Assembly (NCBI GenBank): GCA_018401705.1
Contig: JAGYKL010000019.1
Coordinates: forward strand, 1 to 64,000
Origin: Bacteroidia bacterium
GTDB taxonomy: Bacteria > Bacteroidota > Bacteroidia > M30B66
Length of the DNA stretch: 64,000 nucleotides
Direction of reading: 5' to 3'
Shown: piece after piece, positions 10,028 through 19,725 of the stretch
Numbering within the stretch: position 1 is the first letter of the stretch
Layout of the letters: each line of letters begins with the position of its first letter
Notes under the pieces: generated by a model
The model's database searches: none
The model's input: only the letters and a program-made list of their open reading frames with translations
Told to the model about the DNA's origin: nothing
Position numbers and translations under genes: made by a program

Positions 10028-11965
10028 ATGAAACTCTTATCAAGCCTTCATCAAGTGCCTATAGCTATTATTTGCACATTCCTTTTCCTGCAAATCGGTT
10101 TTTCGCAAATCAACAAAGACTCTCTTTGGGCTGTCTGGAAAAATGAAAGCCTGCATGACACCATAAGACTGGAGACCATTAAGCTACTTGCTTGGGAAGG
10201 TTATGGCAATACGAATCCCGATTCAGCAATTCGTTTGGCAGATTTGCAGTTTAACTTGGCGAGCCTCGGAAAGCATAAAAAGTATATGGCATCGGCACTT
10301 ACCACAAAAGGCCTTTGTTATTTTTATAAGGGCGATTATTTAAAGGCCATCGATCTGCATCACGAAAGTCTGAAAATAAAACAATCAATAAACGATTACA
10401 AAGGAATGGCCGGCTCATACAGCAACCTAGCAATGATTTATGCCGAACAAGGCAATTATTCTGAGAGCATCCGATATTTTACTTTAAGACTTAAAGTTTC
10501 AGAGAAACTTAAGGATGATAAAAGCATTGCTTCTTCCCTAAACAATATCGGCAACTTATATTCATACACACTCGATTACGACAAAGCTCTTGTTTACTAT
10601 AAAAAGAGTCTTTCGATCTACAATAAATTAAATGACCAGACCGGACGTGTAAACTCATACATCAATATCGCAAGCGCCTATAATGGTAAAAAGGAATTTG
10701 CAAAAGCCATTCAGTTTTATAATACTGCTCTTAAGGAAAGTGAACAAAGCAACAATTTCCAGCAGCAGTCGTCCATTTATCAAAATATGGGGATAGCCTA
10801 TTCTAGTATGGGAGATTTGAAGAAAGGAATTGAATTATTAGAAACAAGTAATGAAATTGCCAGGAGGATCAATAATACAGATCTTCAAGCTAATAATCTG
10901 ATACAACTTGGCTACAATTACCATGAATTAAAAGATAATTCCAAAGCCTTAATTCTATTAAATCAGGGAATTGAAATGGCTCAGCAACTCAATCAGATTC
11001 GACTCATTAAAGAGGCGGCTGGTTTTCTGTTTAAAATTTATAAGGCCGAAAATAATTGTCCGGCAGCTCTGGATAACTATGAATTGTTTATTAAAATGAA
11101 CAGTCAAATTGTAAACGACGAAAATAAGGCAGCATTAATGCAACAGCAGTTTCAATATGAGTATGATAAAAAGGAATCCCTGCTCAGAGCAGAGCAGGAA
11201 AAACAAAATGCACTTTCTTCTGCTGAAATTGAGAAAAAGAATATTCAGCGAAATGCGTCTATAGGAGCTCTGGTTTTAATGATGTTGCTTGCTATTGTGT
11301 TTTTTACGCAACGAAACAGCATTAAAAAGGAAAAAGACAAAAGTGAAAATCTTTTACTAAATATCCTTCCTTATGAAACAGCACAGGAATTAAAGTCAAC
11401 AGGTGAATCAGAAGCACGTTTAATTGAGGAGGTCACTGTTTTATTTACCGATTTTAAGGGTTTCACCGGTATGGCCGAAAGCATGAGCCCCAAAGAGCTT
11501 GTAAACGATTTAAATATATGTTTTTCTGAATTTGATAAAATAATGGGCAAGTACGGAATAGAGAAAATAAAAACCATTGGAGATGCTTATATGGCCGCGG
11601 GTGGAATTCCTTTGCCCAATCAAACACATGCCACTGATGTTGTAAAGGCTGCTAAGGAAATCATCGAATTCGTAGAACAAGGAAAACAAAAGAAGATTAT
11701 TGCCGGGCTACCTTTTTTCGAAATTAGGGTAGGTATTAACACAGGACCGGTGGTAGCCGGAATTGTTGGAATTAAAAAGTTTCAATACGATATATGGGGC
11801 GATACCGTTAACACTGCTTCACGCATGGAGTCGGCTGGTGAAACCGGCAAAATTAATATATCAGAAAGTACCTTTAATCTGGTTAAAGATCAATTTGAAT
11901 GCAGTTACAGGGGCGAAATTGAAGCTAAAGGTAAAGGCCTCATTAAGATGTATTATATTGTTTAA
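10028..11965 (+). CDS. TPR-repeat sensor with transmembrane helix and class III adenylate cyclase domain
   Basis: Signal peptide, multiple TPRs (ASSLNNIGNLYSYTLDYDKALVYYKKSLSIY), TM ASIGALVLMMLLAIVFF, cyclase core VTVLFTDFKGFTGMAE...EKIKTIGDAYMAAGG...YDIWGDTVNTASRMES. Confidence 0.93.
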   Translation: MKLLSSLHQVPIAIICTFLFLQIGFSQINKDSLWAVWKNESLHDTIRLETIKLLAWEGYGNTNPDSAIRLADLQFNLASLGKHKKYMASALTTKGLCYFYKGDYLKAIDLHHESLKIKQSINDYKGMAGSYSNLAMIYAEQGNYSESIRYFTLRLKVSEKLKDDKSIASSLNNIGNLYSYTLDYDKALVYYKKSLSIYNKLNDQTGRVNSYINIASAYNGKKEFAKAIQFYNTALKESEQSNNFQQQSSIYQNMGIAYSSMGDLKKGIELLETSNEIARRINNTDLQANNLIQLGYNYHELKDNSKALILLNQGIEMAQQLNQIRLIKEAAGFLFKIYKAENNCPAALDNYELFIKMNSQIVNDENKAALMQQQFQYEYDKKESLLRAEQEKQNALSSAEIEKKNIQRNASIGALVLMMLLAIVFFTQRNSIKKEKDKSENLLLNILPYETAQELKSTGESEARLIEEVTVLFTDFKGFTGMAESMSPKELVNDLNICFSEFDKIMGKYGIEKIKTIGDAYMAAGGIPLPNQTHATDVVKAAKEIIEFVEQGKQKKIIAGLPFFEIRVGINTGPVVAGIVGIKKFQYDIWGDTVNTASRMESAGETGKINISESTFNLVKDQFECSYRGEIEAKGKGLIKMYYIV

Positions 11966-12186
11966 ATGACCTAAGAGATCAACGATTCATTCTATGTTTT
12001 AGCCGTTTTTTATCAAACATTTTATTATTTAATTGCTTACACGAACTCGTAATTTTTAATTGATTTGTGTTCTTTTGCCTCATCCGTATATAGATTGTAA
12101 TTATTTTAATAATATTCCTTTAAATGTATGGTTGAATTGAAATCTTTCTTAAGTTTAACGTGTTAATCAATTAAATTGAAATTATC

Positions 12187-12690
12187 ATGAAATTTCGTCT
12201 CTTCACCTTTCTATTATTGGCATTCACCTTCAGCAATGTAAATGCACAGCAGATTTTTTTCTACTTCAACGACGAATCTGTGCAGGTTTACAACCTGGAT
12301 GAAGTAAGTAGAATTGATTTTGATGCTGAAAACATCAATCTTCATTTGACTGATGAAAGTCTTGTATCCTTCAATACAGACCTTTTAAATTACTATCGCT
12401 ATTTCGCCGAAAGTGTTACTTCAATTGAATCATCTCCAGCTAGGCCTGATTTTAGAATCTTTCCAAACCCTACTGAAAACAACCTACACTTGAAGGTGGA
12501 TTTGTTAAAGTCATCAAATTTAAATGTCAGAGTACAGAGTATTCAAGGCGTTCTAATGCTTGAGAAAACAATTCAAGCAAAGAATCAAGATGATATTAAT
12601 CTGGATTTAACTGGGCTTGCTGCTGGACAGTACATCTGTGTTATCGATACAGGAGAATACTTGGTTTCCAAGTCATTCATTAAGAAGTAA
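12187..12690 (+). CDS. Small secreted protein with T9SS type A sorting domain
   Basis: Signal peptide MKFRLFTFLLLAFTFSNVNAQ; C-terminal FRIFPNPTENNLHLKV...AGQYICVIDTGEYLVSKSFIKK. Confidence 0.85.
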   Translation: MKFRLFTFLLLAFTFSNVNAQQIFFYFNDESVQVYNLDEVSRIDFDAENINLHLTDESLVSFNTDLLNYYRYFAESVTSIESSPARPDFRIFPNPTENNLHLKVDLLKSSNLNVRVQSIQGVLMLEKTIQAKNQDDINLDLTGLAAGQYICVIDTGEYLVSKSFIKK

Positions 12691-12700
12691 CTTCATTGTC

Positions 12701-14839
12701 ATGAGGAAATTTCACCTAACGCTAGTAATGGTGTTCGTGTCGCTGTGCGCGCCATTGAATGCCCAAACCCTCAAAAACATCCATCGCCACAATTTGCCTG
12801 TGCTGCAAATTCCGGTTGACTTAATTGACAAAGTAGAGACGGTTGATCTCAACGGAGTTAAGACATTACGTATAACTCCTTTGTTTGGAGAAATTACTCA
12901 AATTCCTGTTTCAGAAGTTGATAGCATCACTCATTACCAAGGCGACGTGAGCCCTGAACAGTTGGGAGGAATGCGAACTTCGACAGTAATTGGTGTTGTT
13001 AGAGATAATCAAAATGAACCGCTGAAATTCGTGCCTGTTCGAGGGATTTTTGGTGGAGAGGAAACCATTACGGATATCAATGGGGTATTTAAATTAAATG
13101 AAATTTTAGTGTACGATAAGCTTGGTTGTATTTCTGTAGAATCTCATGGTTACCATAAAAGTGCTCGTAGTTTTTTACCTTCGGAGTCTGGTGTAAATCA
13201 AGTGAATATACAGTTGATACCACTTTGGTTAATTGGGTCCTTTAACGCGACTGTGGGTGGAGAATTCACAACAGATCTGTTGCAGATTAACTTTCCTCCA
13301 GATGGAATTCAAAGAAATGGTCAGCCCTATAATGGAATTGTAAGGGTTTACGCTAAATCTTTGGATCCGACTTCTCTAGCAATGTTTGATCAAATGCCTG
13401 GTGAATTAGTTGGCGGAATGAACGATTCATTGATGATGCTTCGTTCATTTGGAATGGCAACTGTTGAGCTGCGCGATTCAAGTTTCAAATTGCTTCAAAT
13501 GAGGGATGGTTCACTTGCAACATTAAGCTTTACAATTCCAAATGATTTATTGGGCGACGCCCCCGAATCCATCGACTGGTGGAGCTTTGATGATAATTTG
13601 GGCTATTGGAAGCATGAAGGCTTAGCCCAAAAACAGGGTAATCAATATATCGGTTTTGCGAACCATTTTAGTTGGTGGAACTGCGATGTTCCAGCGAACT
13701 TTAATGACTTTCATGGAACAATTAACGATGTCGGTGGGTCACCCATCTCTGATGCACAAATAAGTGTTTTTTCTCCAACATTAGGCATAGGTATCGCATA
13801 TGCCAATTCAGAAGGCAATTTTAGTGTAAGGGTTCCCAAAAATGAATTACTTACACTAAATATTTACCTCACCTGCAATACTACTAATGATTGGACATTG
13901 GCTTATTCAGAGGAGTTTGAAAGTGCCATCGATCCAATCAGTGGTCAGTATATAGCGACCCTGCTCGATGAAAGATTTCCCATAACTGGAACCGTATTGA
14001 ATTGCTCAGGCCAACCGGTCGAGAATGGATATGTAAAAATGGGAAATAGAGTATTCCTGACTGATGGTGGTTCATTTACTATTCTGACTTGTTCTACAGG
14101 AGAATACATTGTCCAAGCTTTCGATTTGTCTGACAACTCTTTTATTAGAGCTAGTGAAGCTGATACCATTTTAGTTAATGCAAGCGGTTTTGAGTTAGGC
14201 TTCATGGAAACTTGTACTACTGTGTATGAGAATGTCCAAGATTTTGAAGGGAATAACTATCCTGCAGTTTTGATCGGAGATCAAATGTGGTTTGCCGAGA
14301 ATCTTAAAACTGCCCATTTTTCTGATGGAACGGTTATTCCTAATATTATTGATAATGCTGACTGGCTTCAAACAAATACACCTGCTTGGTGCAATCTTTT
14401 TAATGATATGGATTATGGAGCTCTTTATGGGAAATTATATAAAGGAATAACTGTAACTTCAACAAACAATGTTTGCCCGATTGGCTGGCATGTGCCGAGC
14501 GTTTCAGAATGGTTAGAATTGATTAATTATTCGGGCGGACCAGATTGGGGCGCAGGAAACCTTAAGGCAAGTTCAGGTTGGTCAAATTTAGGTGCGCAAG
14601 GGAATCTTGCTTTCGGAGGGCCAAACGAATATAGCTTTTCAGCTCTTCCTGGATTGGCGCGAAATGGTGATGGGACAATGCCTTCAGTAAATTCCCTAGG
14701 TTCGTTTTCTTATTGGTGGAGCACGACCGAAGAAAATGGAGATTTGAATACGATTGTTTTTGCATACTTCGGTTCAGGACACGAAATTTACATTTTTCCA
14801 TTAAATATTGGCCTTTCTGTCCGCTGTGTGAAGGATTAG
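12701..14839 (+). CDS. FISUMP-domain secreted multidomain protein, array copy 1 (intact)
   Basis: Start adjusted to ATG 12701 (MRKFHLTLVMVFVSLCAPLNAQ). TLKNIHRHNLPVLQIPVDLIDKVETVD module, CarboxypepD_reg-like repeats, C-terminal VLIGDQMWFAENLKT...CPIGWHVPSVSEWLEL...YWWSTTEENG...LSVRCVKD (FISUMP). Confidence 0.88.
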   Translation: MRKFHLTLVMVFVSLCAPLNAQTLKNIHRHNLPVLQIPVDLIDKVETVDLNGVKTLRITPLFGEITQIPVSEVDSITHYQGDVSPEQLGGMRTSTVIGVVRDNQNEPLKFVPVRGIFGGEETITDINGVFKLNEILVYDKLGCISVESHGYHKSARSFLPSESGVNQVNIQLIPLWLIGSFNATVGGEFTTDLLQINFPPDGIQRNGQPYNGIVRVYAKSLDPTSLAMFDQMPGELVGGMNDSLMMLRSFGMATVELRDSSFKLLQMRDGSLATLSFTIPNDLLGDAPESIDWWSFDDNLGYWKHEGLAQKQGNQYIGFANHFSWWNCDVPANFNDFHGTINDVGGSPISDAQISVFSPTLGIGIAYANSEGNFSVRVPKNELLTLNIYLTCNTTNDWTLAYSEEFESAIDPISGQYIATLLDERFPITGTVLNCSGQPVENGYVKMGNRVFLTDGGSFTILTCSTGEYIVQAFDLSDNSFIRASEADTILVNASGFELGFMETCTTVYENVQDFEGNNYPAVLIGDQMWFAENLKTAHFSDGTVIPNIIDNADWLQTNTPAWCNLFNDMDYGALYGKLYKGITVTSTNNVCPIGWHVPSVSEWLELINYSGGPDWGAGNLKASSGWSNLGAQGNLAFGGPNEYSFSALPGLARNGDGTMPSVNSLGSFSYWWSTTEENGDLNTIVFAYFGSGHEIYIFPLNIGLSVRCVKD

Positions 14840-15025
14840 TGTGCTGGGAAGTTTGCTGAAGGAGGATTGCCTCAAAGATTGGGGAAGTTGAAAGTGAATC
14901 AGATATAGCACAGGCGAAGCCGAAGCGTAGAAATGATTCATCCCGAGTGGACGCTCTTTGAGCCGGAACCTCGGGCTTGAAAAGGCAAAGTGGAAATTAG
15001 AATTAGTGTCAAAATTGAATTAAAC

Positions 15026-17118
15026 ATGAAGAAACACATACTTTTTATCGGGATTTTAATGATGGTTTTCGGGTTAAAGATTAACGCCCAAACCCTCAAA
15101 AACATCTACCGCCACAACCAACCGGTGTTACAAATCCCCGTTGAATTAATTGACAAAGTAGAGACGGTTGATCTGAGCGGAGTTAAGACATTACGTATTA
15201 CTCCTTTGTTTGGAGAAATTACTCAAATTCCTGTTTCGGAAATTGATAGCATCAAGCATTATATCGGCTCAGTAAATCCTGAACAATTAGGAGAAATGCG
15301 AACTGCCAGCGTAATGGGCATAGTACGAGATGCAGGAAATTTCCCTGTTATGAATGCCATTGTGCGCTCTCCATACGGGGGCGAAGAAACCCGCACCGAT
15401 CCGAATGGTTTTTTCTTCTTAAATGACTTTATTGCTTATGATAAACTCGGTTACATAACAATCACCAAACCCGGTTTTCATCAGGCATCGCGCAGCTTTT
15501 TACCCCTCGAAACCGGAAGCAATCGTGTGAATATTCAAATATTGCCCATGACACAGTCGGGCACTTTTACGGCATCGGCTGGCGGCAGCGTCACTTCCGG
15601 GCTTTTACAACTTAATTTTCCTGCAAACTCTATTGAACAAAACGGTCAGCCTTACACCGGACCGGTAAACGTTTATGCCGCAGCTTTGGACCCTTCTTCA
15701 CCCGCGATGTTCGACCAAATGCCGGGTGAGCTTTTAGGCGGCATGAATGATTCATTACAACTCCTGCGCTCCTTCGGTATGGCCGCAGTAGAACTGCGGG
15801 ATGCGAATATGAATGAACTTCAATTAGCTGAGGGTGCTTCTGCAACACTCAGGTTTAATATCCCATCCGCCTTACAGGCGGATGCTCCCAACACCATTGA
15901 CTGGTGGAGTTTTGATGAGGCTCTGGGCTACTGGAAACACGAAGGTTTAGCTCTCAAAGCAAGGGAAACCAGTACATATCGGTTCTGCAAGCCATTTCTC
16001 TTGGTGGAACGTAGATATTCCACAAAACTTTAACAACTTACGAGGGACTATTATATCAGAAGGATGAGACACCTGTTTCAGATGCACAGGTGAATGTAAT
16101 TACACAAGCCTCGGAACTTAAGTGTAGTTTATACCAATTCAGTAGGCGAATTCAGGAAGGGTGCCCAAAATCAATTATTAACTTTAAATATCTTTCTAAT
16201 CTGTAGTTCCACAAATGACTGGGCATTGGCTTACTCTGGAAGATGTCCAAAGTAATGAGTCTTCTATTTTAGGAACGTATACTGCTGTTTTAGGTGAGTT
16301 CTATCCGATTAGCGGAACAGTTGTGAATTGTCAGAATCAACCCGTTGAAGCGGGTTATGTAAAAATGATCTGTAATCTTTACAACATTTAATGGTGCATT
16401 TACTATTCAAACCTGTGCTTTCGGTGAATATATATCGTGGTTTGACACTGTGCCGGATTCAATAAGAGCAAGTGTGCATTTAATAATTAATCTGTAAGTC
16501 AGAATAAAAAGTGGATGCGGGCGAATTGCAAGCCTAAACAGGCTTTTTGGAAGGCAGGATTTTGATGGAAACCAGTATACAACCGTCCTTATAGGAGCAT
16601 CAGGTTTGATGGCAGTAGGTACCTAAAAACATCTCATTTGGTGATGGTCTGAAATACCCAACGTTACTGAAAATAGTGCATGGGAACAATTTACTCCCGC
16701 TTGGTGCAGCTACAGCAACAGTGCAGCCAATGATAGCCTGTATGGAAAGTTATACAATTGGTTTACTACAAACATCCCAGAAAATGTTTGTCCAACCGGC
16801 TGGCATGTGCCAAGCGATGCGGAGTGGGCTATTTTAACTGATTATCTAGGTGGGCTAAATGTGATGGGGGAAAATGAAGTCTGTATCTGATGGAATCCCC
16901 CAAATACTGGAGCCACCAATGAGTAGCTTCCCGACTTCGGGTGGGTACCGCTTGGCAGTGGTGAATTTGAAATAATTGGCGAAAAGGGTCACTGGTGGAG
17001 TTCTTCAGCCAACTAAGCAAATGCTTGGAGCCACCATTTATCGTACAATTTTAATGAAGGAAGTTCTCCTGCGTTGGATAAAGTATATGGCTATTCGGTT
17101 CGTTGCGTAAAGGATTAG
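15026..17118 (+). pseudogene. FISUMP-domain protein, array copy 2; first ~340 aa open, then multiple frameshifts (real decay or consensus error)
   Basis: ORF from ATG 15026 (MKKHILFIGILMMVFGLKINAQTLKNIYRHNQPVLQIP); homology continues across frames to RCVKD-TAG at 17118. Confidence 0.8.
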
Positions 17119-17162
17119 TAGAAAGCAAAAAGTAGAAAAGTGAAAGTAAAAGTGTAAAGGCA
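17117..17162 (+). repeat. Purine-rich tract, left arm flanking the four-helix-bundle gene
   Basis: tagtagaaagcaaaaagtagaaaagtgaaagtaaaagtgtaaagg. Confidence 0.6.
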
Positions 17163-17184
17163 ATGAAAATCAATTTTGATTCAT

Positions 17185-17531
17185 ATGCGAATTGAGCGAT
17201 TTGAGGACGCTATTGCATGGCAAAAGTCAAAGGTCTTGTGTGTAGAGATATACAAGCAATTTGAAAATCACAAGGACTTTGGCTCGAGTATCAGATTCAA
17301 CGAGCGGCTGTTTCCAGTAATGAACAACATTGCCGAAGGCTTTGAACGAAAAAGGTAACAAGGGAATTCGCCTACTTTCTTTATGTTGCTAAAGGCCCTG
17401 CGGTGAAGTTCGGTCCATGCTCATTCTTGCGAAAGAACTCAATAAAATTTCTGAGGAAGCACAATGACCTATCATTTTGCCGAAGAAGTTTCAAAATCAT
17501 CTCCGGCTTAATCAAATCCATTTCAACCTAA
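17185..17531 (+). pseudogene. Four-helix bundle protein (23S rRNA IVP/S23, bAvd-like); frameshifted after ~57 aa
   Basis: MRIERFEDAIAWQKSKVLCVEIYKQFENHKDFGSSIRFNERLFPVMNNIAEGFERK, continuing in another frame as EFAYFLYVAKG...CGEVRSMLILAKELNKISEEAHNDLS...IISGLIKSIST*. Confidence 0.85.
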
Positions 17532-17539
17532 ATAAACCA

Positions 17540-17580
17540 GTTTCCCTTTATACTTTCTACTTTAACTTTCCACTAAAGTG
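17540..17580 (-). repeat. Purine-rich tract on the minus strand, right arm, inverted relative to 17117-17162
   Basis: tttccctttatactttctactttaactttccactaaagtg; reverse complement cactttagtggaaagttaaagtagaaagtataaaggg. Confidence 0.6.
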
Positions 17581-17588
17581 AAACGCTC

Positions 17589-19688
17589 ATGAAAAACTGG
17601 TATAAGCCACACTGTTTCTTCAATCTTAGGGTTTATCGCCCAACTGACGCCCAAAACCCTGAAAAACATCCACCGTCATAATTTGCCGTTGCTACAAATT
17701 CCGGTTGACTTAATCGACAAAGTCGAAATGGCTGGATGCTGCAGTGACAAAAGTACCTGCATGTAACTCAGTTCAATGGCTTTGTGAATGAAGTTCCGGT
17801 TTCGCAAATTGACAGCATCACCCACAGCGAAGGTCAGTCGATCGACCCAGCTCAATTGGGCAACCTTCGAACCGCAAGTAAATACAGGAATTGTGCGAGG
17901 TCCAAACTGAGCTCCCGAAATGAACGCCATTGTTCGTTCACCTTACGGCGGAGAAGAAAACCCGCAATGCATCCAAACGGTGTTTTTTTCTTAAATGGCA
18001 TTTTAGTGTATGACAACTTGGCATCACCATCACCAAACCGGGCTTTCATCAGCATCTCGTAGCTTTTTGCCCCTCGAAAGCGGAAGCAATCGCGTGGAAT
18101 ATTCAGCGTTACGTCGATGACTCAATCAGGCGTTTTTTAACGGCAACAACAGGAGGAACAGTGAACTCTGGATTGCTAACAGATTTTCCTGCAAACTCTG
18201 TTGAGCTCAACGGTATACCCTATAACGGAACGTAATGTTACGCTGCCGCCTGACCCAGTAAGCTCACCTGAAATGTTCAGACCAAATGCCCGGTGAGCTT
18301 TTTGGGAGGTATGAACGATTCATTGCGTTTGCTTCGCTCATTTGGCATGGCTTTGATCGAATTGAGAGACGCCAACATGAATGAACTTCAATTGGCGCAA
18401 GGTACTTCGGCCACTCACACTAATATCCCATCCGCCTTACAGGCGGATGCTCCCGAAACGATTGACTGGTGGAGTTTTGATGAAACACTTGGCTATTGGA
18501 AACACGAAGGTGAAGCCCAAAGACAAGCAAACCAATACATGGATTAGCTACCCACTTTTCATGGTAAGGATTTCATATTTAATGATTGTTTGGAATAGTT
18601 AATTCAATGATGACAATCCTATTTCAGATGCACAGGTTAACTTAATTTCTGATACTTTAGGAACAGCATTAACATACACAACATGTTATGAGTTTAGTGG
18701 AAGGGTGCCGGCTAGCCAGTCCTTGACTCTAAATATATACTTTTGAACTGTGGCTTAGCCAACGATTGAATTTCGGCGCACACGGAAACGGTAATCAGTG
18801 AAGAGAATTGATTTTGAGACATATACTAATAATTTGAAACTGTTTTTCCTGGCCTCATGCCACCACCGTAATCGCACACTGTTTTCAATATGTTACAAAA
18901 TGGTGTCAGAATTTCATTACCTACCATAATAAGACCAAACTCTTGCAAACATTGGGGAATACATAATTCATGGATTTGATGTGTCGAATTTGACACTATT
19001 CGAATTAGTGAACCAGATGATTATCCGCGGATGCAAACTGGCGCGGATGCAGGCACCATCCAGGCTTGTATATAGAAGCAATGGATGTGTTAACCGATTT
19101 TGAGGGAAATGTCTACTCAACGGTATTAATTGGCGAACAACTTTGATGGCAGAAAACTTAAAAACCACCTATTTTAAGCGATGGTTCTGCACCACCATAT
19201 CCGCAATTTGACGACGGTGGAGATGTACCTGCTTGGTGTATCATAATTACGATCCGGCAAATGACCCCTCTATATGGCAAATTGTATAGCTGGTATACGG
19301 TAGCCGACCCGCGCAATGTTTGTCCTACTGGTTGGCATGTGCCATGGGAAAGATGAATGGGGTATACTGTTGGATATCTGATTCAGACTTATGATTCAAT
19401 GTTTGATTTAGTGAAACAGCAGGTGGATTATTAAAATCTACAACAACAATTGACAGAGCCGAATGTTGATGCAAGTAAATGGAAAGTGGATTCTCAGGAC
19501 TACTCAGGAGGGCTGCGTTGCATTGGAGATATTAACTGTTTCGGCCTCTTCGGTACTACTGGTACCAGGACTACTGACTCAGATGGGGATTTTAATGGTG
19601 TATATTATTATCTGAATAGCTCTGCCTGGGCTTATTGGAATTCTGCAGATAGACAGCAGGGCATGTCTATCCGTTGCATAAAGATTAA
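17589..19688 (+). pseudogene. FISUMP-domain protein, array copy 3; heavily frameshifted
   Basis: Recognisable modules across frames: KNIHRHNLPLLQIP (17665-), NEVPVSQIDSITHSEGQSIDPAQLGNLRTAS, GGMNDSLRLLRSFGMALIELRDANMNELQLAQG, FISUMP tail ...AYWNSADRQQGMSIRCIK. Confidence 0.75.
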
Positions 19689-19725
19689 ACTCGTTCAAAA
19701 CGGCATTGATGACTGAAAACTTAAC

